Shown: positions 54,170 through 62,924 of the stretch, in pieces | How positions within the stretch are numbered: position 1 is the stretch's first letter | Layout: each line of letters begins with the position of its first letter | Assembly: GCF_024213555.1 (NCBI RefSeq) | Contig: NZ_JANAVO010000003.1 | Location: forward strand, 248,001 to 312,000 | Reading direction: 5' to 3' | From: Allokutzneria sp. A3M-2-11 16 | GTDB lineage: Bacteria; Actinomycetota; Actinomycetes; Mycobacteriales; Pseudonocardiaceae | Length of the DNA: 64,000 nucleotides | The notes under the pieces: generated by a model | Told to the model about the DNA's origin: nothing | Seen by the model: only the letters and a program-made list of their open reading frames with translations | Database searches by the model: none | Program-made: the position numbers and the translations under genes

Positions 54170-55156
54170 ATGCCACAGCTCGTGCTCGACCTGCACCACA
54201 CCGAGGCCGATGCCGCGCGCTCCCTGCGCGCCGATGTGCTCGCGGGCCTCACCGCGACACCGAAGTGGTTGCCGCCCAAGTGGTTCTACGACGCGCGGGG
54301 CAGCGCGCTGTTCGAGGACATCACCCGCCTCCCCGAGTACTACCCGACCCGGGCCGAGCGGGAGGTGCTGGACCGCGAGGCCGACGAGATCGCCAGGGTG
54401 ACCGGGGCGGAGACGCTGGTGGAGCTGGGATCGGGCTCCTCGGAGAAGACCAGGCTGCTGCTGGACGCGCTGCACCGGCAGGGGCTGCTGAAGCGCTTCG
54501 TGCCGCTGGACGTCTCCACCAGCGCGCTGGCCATGGCCGCGTCCTCGATCGCCTCGGAGTACACCGACGTCGAGGTGCACGGCGTGGTCGGCGACTTCAC
54601 CGCGCACCTCGACGCGATCCCGGCCGTGCCCAACCGCATGATCGCCTTCCTCGGCGGCACGATCGGCAACCTGGAGCCGGAGGAGCGCGCGGTGTTCCTG
54701 CGCTCCGTGCGCGACACCCTGGAGCCGGGGGAGTGGCTGCTCCTCGGCGCGGACCTGGTGAAGGACCCCGGCGTGCTGGTCCCCGCCTACGACGACGCCG
54801 CGGGCGTGACCGCGGAGTTCAACCGCAACGTGCTGCACGTGCTCAACCGGGAGCTGGGCGCGGACTTCGAGGTCGGGGAGTTCGAGCACGTCGCGCGGTG
54901 GAACACCGGGGCCGAGCGGATCGAGATGGTGCTGCGGGCGCGGCGGGCCATGGCGGTGACGGTCGCCGAACTGGGGCTGAACCTGTCCTTCGCCGAAGGG
55001 GAGGAGCTGCGCACCGAGACCTCGGCGAAGTTCCGCAGACAGGGGCTGGCCGACGAGCTGCGCGCGGCCGGGCTGGCGCTGCGCCGGTTCTGGACCGACT
55101 CGGCCGGGCGGTTCTCCGTGGCACTCGCGCAGGTGACGGCGACTACCGGCGGGTAA
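54170..55156 (+). CDS. egtD: L-histidine N-alpha-methyltransferase EgtD
   Basis: A 328-residue SAM-dependent enzyme that trimethylates histidine to hercynine, the first step of ergothioneine biosynthesis. Motifs: KWLPPKWFYDARGSALFEDI near residue 27, PEYYPTRAE, the SAM site LVELGSGSSEKTRLLL near residue 83, and FLGGTIGNLEPEE. TAGGAG precedes the ATG. It is the last gene of the egt operon; egtE, the lyase that would complete the pathway, is not in the window. Confidence 0.95.
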   Translation: MPQLVLDLHHTEADAARSLRADVLAGLTATPKWLPPKWFYDARGSALFEDITRLPEYYPTRAEREVLDREADEIARVTGAETLVELGSGSSEKTRLLLDALHRQGLLKRFVPLDVSTSALAMAASSIASEYTDVEVHGVVGDFTAHLDAIPAVPNRMIAFLGGTIGNLEPEERAVFLRSVRDTLEPGEWLLLGADLVKDPGVLVPAYDDAAGVTAEFNRNVLHVLNRELGADFEVGEFEHVARWNTGAERIEMVLRARRAMAVTVAELGLNLSFAEGEELRTETSAKFRRQGLADELRAAGLALRRFWTDSAGRFSVALAQVTATTGG

Positions 55157-55166
55157 CCTACGGAAC

Positions 55167-55640
55167 GTGAATCCGATTACCGCGATGGCGCGTCGGCTCG
55201 GCCGGAAGAAGTGGTTCTCCGATCTCGGCCGGGCCTTCGTGCCCGTCGACCTGGCCGTGCAGCGCCGGTCCAAGGGCAGGATCAGCCTGCTGGCGCTGCT
55301 CGGCCTGCCGTCGATGCTGCTGACCACCACCGGCCGCAAGAGCGGGCAGCCGCGCGCGGTGCCGCTGCTCTACGTGCCGCATCCGCGCGGGTTCATCGTG
55401 ACCGCCTCGAACTGGGGCGGGCCGAAGCACCCGGCGTGGTCGGCGAACCTGATCGCCAACCCGGACGCCGAGGCCCTGGTGCGGTCGAAACCCCTTGCGG
55501 TGCGGGCGGAACTGGCCGAGGGCGAGCTGCGCGAGGAGCTGTGGGGGCGGATCGTCGAGCACTGGCCCGCCTACGAGACCTACGCCGAGCGGGCCGGTTC
55601 GCGGCGGATCAGGGTCTTCCTGTTGACTCTCCAGCGCTGA
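55167..55640 (+). CDS. F420-dependent nitroreductase-family (Ddn/DUF385) protein
   Basis: A 157-residue deazaflavin-dependent oxidoreductase of the Ddn/FDOR-A type. Signature: LLTTTGRKSGQPRAVPLLYV (residues 51-70), FIVTASNWGGPKHPAWSANL and NPDAEALV. Such proteins use F420H2 to reduce quinones or nitro compounds. GTG start, ten bases after egtD, so it may be co-transcribed with the egt operon, which would fit a shared redox role. Confidence 0.88.
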   Translation: MNPITAMARRLGRKKWFSDLGRAFVPVDLAVQRRSKGRISLLALLGLPSMLLTTTGRKSGQPRAVPLLYVPHPRGFIVTASNWGGPKHPAWSANLIANPDAEALVRSKPLAVRAELAEGELREELWGRIVEHWPAYETYAERAGSRRIRVFLLTLQR

Positions 55641-55687
55641 ACCGCGCCGTTAGGCTCTTTCAGCAGTTGAACGGCGATGCTGGGGGT

Positions 55688-56368
55688 GTGACGGTGGAGA
55701 ACGAGGTCGCCGGGTGCTGGCCGCTGGCCGGGGACGAGGGGCTGAGCACCAGCGAGCGGGTGTACCTCGCGCTGCGCCAGCGCATCGTCTCGGGCCAGCT
55801 CAGCGACGGCAGCCGCCTCGTCGAGACCCGGCTGGCCACCCGGTTCAACGTCAGCCGCACCCCCGTCCGGGAGGCGGTCAAGCGCCTGACCGCGGACGGC
55901 CTGATCGCCCCCGACGCGCTGAAGGGCCTGGTCGTGGTCGCGGTGGGGCCCGAGGAGGTGGACGAGATCTTCCAGGTGCGCGCGGCGCTGGACGGCCTCG
56001 CCGCCGCACTGGCGGCGGAGCGGATCACCGGCGACAACCTCGCCCGGTTGCACCGCGCCAACGACCGGGTGCGGGACGGTCACGCCGCGGGCGACCTGGC
56101 CGGGATGGTGAAGGCGAACCTGGACTTCCACGCGGAGATCTACGCGGTCGCCGGTAACCGCACGCTGAGCCTGATCGCCGACAAGCTGAACGCGTTCGTG
56201 GTGCGGACGAGCAGTCGAGCCTTCAGCTCGGCCGAGTTCGTCCAGGAGGCGCTGGCCGAGCACGAGGACATCGTGGCGGCCCTGGCCCGCCGCGATGTCG
56301 AAGAGGCCGCGAGGCTGTCCCGGGAGCACATGAACACCGCCCGCCGGAACGCGCGGCAGGGCCGCTAG
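55688..56368 (+). CDS. GntR-family (FadR/FCD) transcriptional regulator
   Basis: A 226-residue regulator: winged helix at residues 20-85 (STSERVYLALRQRIVSGQL, TRFNVSRTPVREAVKRL) and an FCD effector domain (VRAALDGLAAALAAERI, then AEHEDIVAALARRDVEEAARL) with acidic/histidine residues that bind metal and ligand. It is directly upstream of the kinase-PLP-ATP-grasp-MFS cluster in the same direction, with an operator-like palindrome between. GTG at 55688; a second GTG two codons later is possible. Confidence 0.9.
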   Translation: MTVENEVAGCWPLAGDEGLSTSERVYLALRQRIVSGQLSDGSRLVETRLATRFNVSRTPVREAVKRLTADGLIAPDALKGLVVVAVGPEEVDEIFQVRAALDGLAAALAAERITGDNLARLHRANDRVRDGHAAGDLAGMVKANLDFHAEIYAVAGNRTLSLIADKLNAFVVRTSSRAFSSAEFVQEALAEHEDIVAALARRDVEEAARLSREHMNTARRNARQGR

Positions 56369-56429
56369 GAGCGCCCAGACCGAGCCTGGTCAAGCCTTTC
56401 GGGTTCAGAGATTCTTTGCTTTCGCTGAG

Positions 56430-56447
56430 TGTATGCAGCTGTATACA
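56430..56447. promoter_or_regulatory. Candidate GntR operator
   Basis: TGTATGCAGCTGTATACA is an 18-base palindrome with one mismatched pair, AT-rich for this genome, located between gntR and the kinase gene and 30 bases before the kinase ATG. GTATAC cores are common in FadR/VanR-type GntR sites. Confidence 0.6.
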
Positions 56448-56476
56448 GTCGTTGGCCTGAAGCGAAGGAGGTCCGG

Positions 56477-57388
56477 ATGAGCGCCGTACCCTGCGTGGCA
56501 CCGCCGGTGGTGCCGACCGCGTCACCGCTGGTCAGCTCCGGTGTCTGCCACGGCACCCTCGGCGAGCTGTTCCAGGGGCCGATGACGCGGCACGGGGAGC
56601 GCGCGATCGCGCTGGTGTCCTTTCCGGTGGACCGGCACGCCTGGGCCTACTTCACCCCGGACGGCGGCAGCGCCCGGCCGCGGCCCGCGTTCCCGAAATC
56701 GGCTCGCGCCGTGGAGCTGTTCCTGTGGCACTACGGGATCGAGCTGCCCGCGGGCACGTGGAGCACCCATTCGGAACTCACGGTCGGCGTCGGCATGGCC
56801 AGCTCCACCGCCGACATCGTGGCCACCCTCCGCTGCCTGTTCCGCTTCACCGGCATCCGCTACGACCAGGCCGTGGTGATCAAGATCCTGGCCGCGATCG
56901 AGCGCGCCGACAGCGTGTTCCTCGACGAGTTCGCGCTCTACCTCAGTGCGCGGCACGAGGTGGTGCGCACGCTCGGCGCGCGGGTCGGCTTCCACACCTG
57001 CTTCGTCTCGGCCGGGGCCGCCGTCGACACCGCCGGGGTCACCCCGTTGCTGCTGGAGCACTACGCGGCGCATGACAAGTCCTATGTGGACTGTCTGGGG
57101 GAGCTGCTCGCCGGGTTCTCGGCCGGAGACCACGCGCGGATCGCGCGGGCTTCGACGCACAGCGCGACGCTGTCCCAGAAGGTGCTGCCGAAGGACGGGT
57201 TCGCGGAGGTGCTGGCCCAACGGCGGCGCTTCGGCGCGGACGGGATCTTCGTCGCGCACACCGGCTCGCTGCTGGGTTACCTCTTCCGGCGGCGGCCGTC
57301 CCGGGTGCTGATGGACGAGCTGTCGTCGTTCTTCCGCATGCTCGGCATGCAGTGCAGTTTCGCCTCCGGAGGGTTCGACCGTGCATGA
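56477..57388 (+). CDS. GHMP kinase, PduX-like (L-threonine kinase type)
   Basis: A 303-residue small-molecule kinase. The N-terminus GVCHGTLGELFQGPM and the glycine-rich phosphate loop VGVGMASSTAD (residues 103-113) match PduX, which phosphorylates L-threonine in cobalamin synthesis; no cobalamin genes are here. The C-terminal motif GADGIFVAHTGSLLGYLF is also GHMP-like. GAAGGAGG precedes the ATG. The next gene overlaps by eight bases. In this setting the product may be O-phospho-threonine (or a relative) for the PLP enzyme downstream; that is inference. Confidence 0.85.
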   Translation: MSAVPCVAPPVVPTASPLVSSGVCHGTLGELFQGPMTRHGERAIALVSFPVDRHAWAYFTPDGGSARPRPAFPKSARAVELFLWHYGIELPAGTWSTHSELTVGVGMASSTADIVATLRCLFRFTGIRYDQAVVIKILAAIERADSVFLDEFALYLSARHEVVRTLGARVGFHTCFVSAGAAVDTAGVTPLLLEHYAAHDKSYVDCLGELLAGFSAGDHARIARASTHSATLSQKVLPKDGFAEVLAQRRRFGADGIFVAHTGSLLGYLFRRRPSRVLMDELSSFFRMLGMQCSFASGGFDRA

Positions 57389-58424
57389 CCACATCGCGGA
57401 CGCGCTGTCCGTGCCGCGCCTGGTCCGGCTGGCCGAGAACGTCGTGCTGGTCCGGTTCGAGACGATGAAGATCTACTCCGCCCTCGCCGCGGTGCGCTGG
57501 CTGCTCGACAACGGGATCGTCCACAGAGGACAGACCTTGGTGGACAGCTCCAGCGGCATCTACGCGGTGTCCCTCGCGCTGGCCTGCCACCGCCACGGGA
57601 TGCGCTGCCACATCATCGCGTCGACCACAGTGGACGAGACGGTGCGCGCGCAGCTGGACATCCTCGGCGCGACCATCGAGCAGATGCCGCCGTCGGCCGA
57701 CCTGCGGCAGGACCAGGACCGTCGGGTGGCCAGGGTGCACGAGCTGCTGGCGGAGCGCCCCGACGTGCACTGGATGCGGCAGTACCACGACCAGATCCAC
57801 TACCTCGGCTACGCGGAGGTGGCCGGGCAGATCCGTGAGGAGCTGGCAGCGGCCGGGCTCGGCGGGCGTCCGCTCGCGGTGGTCGGCGGGGTCGGGTCCG
57901 GCGCGTCCACCGGCGGGCTCACGAGTTTCCTGCGCCGCGAGGACGACACGGTCCGGCTGATCGGGGTGCAGCCCTTCGGCAGCGTCACCTTCGGCAGCGA
58001 GGCGCACAGCGATCCGGAGGCGATCATCGCGGGCATCGGCAGCGCGATCGAGTTCGGCAACGTCCGGCACGAGCTGTACGACCGGATGCACTGGCTCGGC
58101 TTCACCCACGCCATGGCGGGTTCGGTGGCGCTGCTGCGCGAGCACGCGGTGTTCGCCGGGCTCTCCAGCGGCGCGGCCCACCTCGTCGGCCGGTGGGAGG
58201 CGGAGCGCGACCCCGACCGCGTGCACCTGGTGATCGCCGCCGACACCGGACACCGTTATGTGGAAAGGGTTTTCGCCCGGCACGCCGAGGCGGTCGACGC
58301 GCGCGGACTCGCTCCGGCCGAGATCACCGATCCCGCCGACCTGGTGATGCCGTGGTCGGCGATGTCGTGGAACCGCAGATCGTGGAGCCGCGGCGCACTC
58401 ATCAGCTCAGGAGCGGCGCGATGA
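57381..58424 (+). CDS. PLP-dependent enzyme of the cysteine-synthase fold
   Basis: A 347-residue fold-type II PLP enzyme. The Schiff-base lysine is probably Lys30 in RFETMKIYSALAAV; the substrate-carboxylate loop is SSSGIYAV (56-63) in place of TSGNTG; the phosphate-binding glycine loop is GGVGSGASTGG (169-179). The changed substrate loop suggests a beta-replacement reaction on an unusual substrate, such as a phosphorylated hydroxy-amino acid made by the upstream kinase. The gene overlaps its neighbours on both sides, so the cluster is translated as one unit. Confidence 0.85.
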   Translation: MHDHIADALSVPRLVRLAENVVLVRFETMKIYSALAAVRWLLDNGIVHRGQTLVDSSSGIYAVSLALACHRHGMRCHIIASTTVDETVRAQLDILGATIEQMPPSADLRQDQDRRVARVHELLAERPDVHWMRQYHDQIHYLGYAEVAGQIREELAAAGLGGRPLAVVGGVGSGASTGGLTSFLRREDDTVRLIGVQPFGSVTFGSEAHSDPEAIIAGIGSAIEFGNVRHELYDRMHWLGFTHAMAGSVALLREHAVFAGLSSGAAHLVGRWEAERDPDRVHLVIAADTGHRYVERVFARHAEAVDARGLAPAEITDPADLVMPWSAMSWNRRSWSRGALISSGAAR

Positions 58425-59638
58425 CCATCGTTGTGTTGGAGTCACTCACTTTCGGCCTGCGCAGGCTGGTCGAGGCCGCCTCGGATCTCGGTGAGCGGCT
58501 GTGCCTGCTCACCCAGGACCCCGACTTCTACCAGCACGAACTGGCTTCCCTGCGGGAGGACCAGCTCGACGTGGTCCTGGTGGACACCTTCGACCAGGAC
58601 GCGGTGCGCAAGGCGATCGACGCGTTGCCGGGCGTGCGCGGGCTGATCAGCTCGACCGACACGTGGGCGGTCGCCGGGGCCGAGCTGGCCGAGCAGTTCG
58701 GCCTCCCCGGCCTCGCGGCCGAGCGCGTCCGCTTCGCCCGTGACAAGTTCGAGGTGCGGAACCTGTTGTGGGAGAAGGGTTTGTCCTCCGGCGCGGCGGA
58801 ACGCGTCACCGCGGCAGAGCTGGACATCGAGCTGCTGTCCCGGGCGACCGGCCTGCCCGCGGTGGTGAAGGACTCCGCGGGAACGGGCAGTCGCAACGTG
58901 TGGCTCGTGCGCGACGCGGCGGATCTGGACGTGCTCCGCGCCGAGGCCGAGGCCGCGACGCTGACCGGAACGCTGCTGGCCGAACCGTTCCTGCACGGGC
59001 CGGTGTACAGCGCCGAGACGCTGACCTGGCGTGGGCACACCCGGCTGCTCGGCGTCTCCAGCAGGCTGATGAGCCCGCCGCCGCGGTTCGTCGAGTCGGT
59101 GACGGCTTTCCCCGTCGCTTTCCCGCAACACCAGCTCGCCGAACTGTCCGCGTGGGTCGGCAAGGTGCTCGCGGCCGTGGGGTACACCGACCGCTTCGCG
59201 CACGTTGAGTTCGCGATGACAGCGACGGGCCCGGAGGTCATCGAGATCAACCCGCGCATCGGCGGGGCTCAGGTGGCGGAGTCGATGTGCCGTGCGTTGG
59301 GCTACAACGTTTATCGCGCGGCAGTGCAGCTCGCGCTGGGGGAGCGGCCCGAGCTGATCGGGACCGAGCTTCCCGGCGGTCCGGCCGTCGCGTTCACCCT
59401 CAGCTATCCCGAGGAGACGGGGATTTTCACCGAGGTGAGCGGGCTTTCCGGGCTCTACAAGCTACCTGGGGCACCGCAGTGGTTGCCGACCAAGCGGCCC
59501 GGGGTTCGGATCGAGCACCTCGGGGATCACCGAGGCTGCGTCGGCATGGTGCTCGCGGAGGCCGAGACCGCGGAGCTGGCCGTGCACCGGGTCGTCGCCG
59601 CGGCGGGGACGATTCGGGTGCGCACCAGTGAAGTTTGA
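58421..59638 (+). CDS. ATP-grasp ligase
   Basis: A 405-residue ATP-grasp enzyme that would join a carboxylate to an amine through an acyl phosphate. Visible are the phosphate-binding stretch PAVVKDSAGTGSRNV near residue 147, the adenine-contact EPFLHGPVYSAETL, and the metal site HVEFAMTATGPEVIEINPRIGGAQ near residues 265-287. It resembles L-amino-acid ligases of dipeptide pathways. It overlaps the PLP gene (ATGA) and the MFS gene. The probable role is to couple the new amino acid to another, making a dipeptide or amide. Confidence 0.88.
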   Translation: MTIVVLESLTFGLRRLVEAASDLGERLCLLTQDPDFYQHELASLREDQLDVVLVDTFDQDAVRKAIDALPGVRGLISSTDTWAVAGAELAEQFGLPGLAAERVRFARDKFEVRNLLWEKGLSSGAAERVTAAELDIELLSRATGLPAVVKDSAGTGSRNVWLVRDAADLDVLRAEAEAATLTGTLLAEPFLHGPVYSAETLTWRGHTRLLGVSSRLMSPPPRFVESVTAFPVAFPQHQLAELSAWVGKVLAAVGYTDRFAHVEFAMTATGPEVIEINPRIGGAQVAESMCRALGYNVYRAAVQLALGERPELIGTELPGGPAVAFTLSYPEETGIFTEVSGLSGLYKLPGAPQWLPTKRPGVRIEHLGDHRGCVGMVLAEAETAELAVHRVVAAAGTIRVRTSEV

Positions 59639-60770
59639 TCCTTCGGCACGTTTCCTGCTGGTCAGTTCGTTCCTGATCCCGTTGGGCAGCTTCATGGTGC
59701 TGCCGTTCATGTCGGTGTTCCTGCACGAGCGCTTCGGTTTGGGGCTGGGCACGGTCGGCGTGGTGCTCGCGGTGGCGTCGCTGGTGCAGTTCTCCGGCGG
59801 CATCGTGGGCGGCGTGGTGGCCGAGCGGATCGGTGTGCGGCGCGCGATGGTGCTGGCGCTGGTGGTGCGGACGTCCGGGTTCTGCTGCTTCCTCGCTGGG
59901 TTGAGCTGGTCACCGGCCGCGGTGCTCGCGCTCGTGCTCACCTGCTGCGGCGCGGCGCTCTACCTGCCCGCCAACAAGGCTTACCTGGTCGAGGGCGTCA
60001 GCGGGGAGCGGCGGCCGCTGTTCCTGTCGGCGAGCAACGCCGCGCTCAACGCGGGCATGGCGGCGGGACCGCTGCTCGCGGGGCCGTTCGTGCTCAGCGC
60101 GCCGGGGCTGGTCTTCGCGGTGGTCAGCGGCCTGTTCCTGGCAATGACGTTCGGGCACGCGTTGCTCCCAGAGCGGCCGGTCCCGCAACGACGGGAGGCG
60201 TCGCCGTTGGCCGGGCTGAGCCTGCTTCCGTTCTGCGCCACCGCTATCAGCTTCTACCTGTACTTCTTCATGCAGCACTTCCTCGCCGTGTTCGCGGTGC
60301 CGAGGACGTCGCCGGAGTTCTACTCGGTGGTGCTGTTGATCAATGCCGGGCTCGTGATCGTGTTGCAGCCGCTGGTCTCCGGTGCGGTGGCGCGCATGCC
60401 TTACCGCTACGCGCTGCTGATCGGCTTCGCGGGATTCACCGTGGGCATGGCGGTGCTGCCGCACGCGATCCTGGTCGGAGCCGTGCTGATCACGTTGGGC
60501 GACATCGTGTTGTTCCTCAAGAACGAGCTTGTCGCGCTGGACACCACACCGCGGTCGGCCGCTGTGGTTTTCGGCCAGCAACGGCTCGCGGCGGGGCTGG
60601 GCGCGTGCGCGAGCGGCTTGGTCGGCGGAGTGCTCTACGACAGCGTCGGCGGCACGACGTTCTGGCTCGTCGTTGCGGCGCAATGCGTCCTGCTGCCGCC
60701 GCTACTCCTTTTGGCGCGACGTTTTCGGCGTGGCTCGACGGGGGTCGCGGTGCGCGCGGTACATGACTAG
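59628..60770 (+). CDS. MFS transporter, probable product exporter
   Basis: A 380-residue protein with 11-12 membrane spans (FLLVSSFLIPLGSFMVLPFM at the start, GGIVGGVVAERIGVRRAMVL as the loop 2-3 motif). It is of the drug-exporter type. The GTG overlaps the ATP-grasp stop by 11 bases, so it is the last gene of the cluster and likely exports the product and gives self-resistance. Confidence 0.87.
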   Translation: MKFDPSARFLLVSSFLIPLGSFMVLPFMSVFLHERFGLGLGTVGVVLAVASLVQFSGGIVGGVVAERIGVRRAMVLALVVRTSGFCCFLAGLSWSPAAVLALVLTCCGAALYLPANKAYLVEGVSGERRPLFLSASNAALNAGMAAGPLLAGPFVLSAPGLVFAVVSGLFLAMTFGHALLPERPVPQRREASPLAGLSLLPFCATAISFYLYFFMQHFLAVFAVPRTSPEFYSVVLLINAGLVIVLQPLVSGAVARMPYRYALLIGFAGFTVGMAVLPHAILVGAVLITLGDIVLFLKNELVALDTTPRSAAVVFGQQRLAAGLGACASGLVGGVLYDSVGGTTFWLVVAAQCVLLPPLLLLARRFRRGSTGVAVRAVHD

Positions 60771-60805
60771 GTTCTGCCTCCCGCATCGCTGATCCGGAGG
60801 TACTC

Positions 60806-61843
60806 GTGCGTCTTCTGCTCGTAGTAGCCCTTGCCGCACTTCAGCTCGGTGTGCCGGAGGAGCCTGTCAGCTACGCGGCCGTGCGCCTGGTGAAAACGAC
60901 GGCCAGCGCGCCGAGCACGCCGGAGATCACGCTGCCCGCGGGCTACACGATGGTGCCCGGCGAGAAGCACCAGGTGGCGAGCCGCGCCGAGTTCTACTTC
61001 TACGTGCAGGGGCCGCGCAGCACCGGCGTGGAGATCTCGATGCGCTGGCCGGGCACTCCGATCAGCGTTGTCGTCGAAGGCAAGAACCGGATCACGCCGG
61101 TCGTGGAGCCCGAGCGCGTGCGGTTCACGGTGCCGGTGCTCGCGGCGAGCCCGAACGCGGCCAGCTGGACCGTGCAGGTGTCCAGCTACCTCAGCGGTTC
61201 CACCGCGAGCGGCCGCTACTGGCGGGTGGAGCACAACGATCCGGATCGCGTCGCCGGGCCGTGGACTTCGGTGGCGTGGCCCGCGGGGCAGGTGAAGGCG
61301 GTGGTGAACCACATGGCCGCCGCCGACGTGGTGCTGCGGGATTCAGGGCTCGTCGAGAAAGCGCGGCAGCGTGGGCACTTCTTCGCGTTGATGGGTTTCG
61401 AAACCAACAACACCCTGCACACCGACAATCCGCCGCACTGGCACTTGTCGTACTACCCGGGGCAGACGTTCAGTGCTCCCAAGGCACATGTGCCGCACTT
61501 TTGGGTCGACAAGGCGGGCGCGAACTTCTACAACGGCATGGATGTCGTGGGTGAGGGACGGAAGAAGTTCTACGTCGGCGATCCCGCGCCGATTCACGAC
61601 GCGGAGGGCCAACTCATCGTCACGCTGACCATTCGCGCCGATGGCGGCCTGGACATCGCCGTGCCCAACGGCCCCACGTACGGCGTCCTGCCTGTTCCGG
61701 GCGGACTGACCGAGGGCGCACAGGTCCTCCGCGACGGCCAGCCGCTGACGACGGTGCGCGCGACCGACGATGTGCGCGACGGCGTGCTCACCCTGCCCGG
61801 CTCCGTGCACCACTACGACCCGCTGACCGGAGCCCTGCTCTGA
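60806..61843 (+). CDS. Secreted protein of unknown function
   Basis: A 345-residue exported protein with a short signal (RLLLVVALAALQLGV). The mature part is beta-rich; the middle carries a His-rich motif, MGFETNNTLHTDNPPHWHLSYY and later HVPHFWVDKAG, that could bind a metal in a cupin-like manner. GGAGG five bases before the GTG supports the start. No family is recognised. It lies 35 bases after the MFS gene and could be part of the same transcript, but a role in that pathway is not evident. Confidence 0.7.
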   Translation: MRLLLVVALAALQLGVPEEPVSYAAVRLVKTTASAPSTPEITLPAGYTMVPGEKHQVASRAEFYFYVQGPRSTGVEISMRWPGTPISVVVEGKNRITPVVEPERVRFTVPVLAASPNAASWTVQVSSYLSGSTASGRYWRVEHNDPDRVAGPWTSVAWPAGQVKAVVNHMAAADVVLRDSGLVEKARQRGHFFALMGFETNNTLHTDNPPHWHLSYYPGQTFSAPKAHVPHFWVDKAGANFYNGMDVVGEGRKKFYVGDPAPIHDAEGQLIVTLTIRADGGLDIAVPNGPTYGVLPVPGGLTEGAQVLRDGQPLTTVRATDDVRDGVLTLPGSVHHYDPLTGALL

Positions 61844-61855
61844 CCGAGTTCGCCG

Positions 61856-61978
61856 GTCTTCAAGTACCACAGACCCCCTTGTCGATCACCGTAAACCGCC
61901 CCCAACCCGGCGCCGGGCGTCAGGGGGTTCAGCGCACTTAACGGTGATCAACTTGGGGGGTGGGGTGTACTTGAAGAC
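61856..61978. repeat. Interspersed palindromic element, family A, copy 5
   Basis: Bounded by perfect 12-base repeats GTCTTCAAGTAC (61856-61867) and GTACTTGAAGAC (61967-61978), 123 bp. The inner pair is TTGATCACCGTTAA-like (TCGATCACCGTAAA / TTAACGGTGATCAA), different in sequence from the other copies but at the same place. It lies between two convergent genes, 12 bases from each stop. Confidence 0.9.
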
Positions 61979-61990
61979 CGGCGAACGCCG

Positions 61991-62704
61991 CTAGAGAATG
62001 TTGCGTAGTACGAGAAACGTGGCGCTGACCGCGGCGACGGCGAGGACGGCGTAGCGCAGGCGGGGGCCGCGGAGGAACTTGCGCAGCGGGCTCGACACCG
62101 CGAAGCCCGCCAGCATGAACGGCAGCAGCACCGCCGCCGCGCCCAGGTGCTCTACGCGTACCTGCCCGGCGATCCACAGGGTCAGCACGGAGGAAATGGA
62201 CGCCAGCAGGAAGTAGGCGCCGAGCGTCGCTCGCACGACCGGGCCGGTGGAGTGCTGGTACAGCAAGGCGATCGGTGGCCCACCGATCGAGGACGCCGTG
62301 CCGAACGCGCCGCTCGCGGCCCCGGCCACCACCAAGCCTGGCCGCGTCGGCGTGAGCTTCAGCGACAGCAGGGACAGCCCGACGCAGATCAGCACGGACA
62401 CGCCGATCGCGATGTTGAACTGCGCCAACGGCAGCGCGGCCACCGCGAGCACGCCCAGCACGTTGCCCGGCAGCCTGCCCACCATCGCCCAGCCGACCCC
62501 GCGCCAGTCGGTGTGCTTGTGCTCCCGCGCGACGGCGAGCGCGGCTTGAACGCAGGCGATCATCAGGACCGGTACGGGAACGAGCATCGGGTCGATCAAC
62601 GCCAGCAGCGGCCCGGCGAGCAGGTTCAGCCCGTAGCCGACCGAGCCCTGGACCAGCGCGCCGACCAGCACGACCAGTCCCGCGACCAGCAGGCCGACCC
62701 CCAT
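61991..62704 (-). CDS. TauE/SafE-family permease
   Basis: A 237-residue membrane protein with seven to eight spans. Repeated family motifs: VGALVQGSVGYGLNLLAGPLL in the first half, and GLVVAGAASGAFGTASSIGGPPIALLY (in part) in the second. The TSUP family exports sulfite, sulfoacetate or other organic anions; the substrate is unknown here. GGAGGTGCGGCA before the ATG at 62704 fixes the start. It stands alone, convergent to the secreted protein gene. Confidence 0.88.
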   Translation of the reverse strand: MGVGLLVAGLVVLVGALVQGSVGYGLNLLAGPLLALIDPMLVPVPVLMIACVQAALAVAREHKHTDWRGVGWAMVGRLPGNVLGVLAVAALPLAQFNIAIGVSVLICVGLSLLSLKLTPTRPGLVVAGAASGAFGTASSIGGPPIALLYQHSTGPVVRATLGAYFLLASISSVLTLWIAGQVRVEHLGAAAVLLPFMLAGFAVSSPLRKFLRGPRLRYAVLAVAAVSATFLVLRNIL

Positions 62705-62924
62705 TGCCGCACCTCCGCGTGGTGATGGTGATGCCCACGTTTGCACGCGGAGCGGCTCCGGTTCGCGGTGTCGTGGTTGATCCCACAGAAACCGGCCGCT
62801 CTGGCAAACGGGTGGTCTTTTCTGCACTTATGGGCAATTCGCCCTTTCTGGTAGCGAAATAGTGTTGGCGCGGCAGCCCCGGCACTGATGGGCTGCGCCC
62901 GGGGGAACGCGCAAGGGGGCCGAA

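Noticed and set aside
50713-55640. Complete ergothioneine pathway including egtE
   Set aside because: The genes after egtD are an F420-type nitroreductase and a GntR regulator; no PLP-dependent lyase of the EgtE type lies beside the operon, and the PLP enzyme at 57381 has a different fold.
56477-57388. Cobalamin biosynthesis threonine kinase
   Set aside because: PduX similarity is clear, but no cobalamin gene is near and the kinase is translationally coupled to a PLP enzyme and ATP-grasp ligase.
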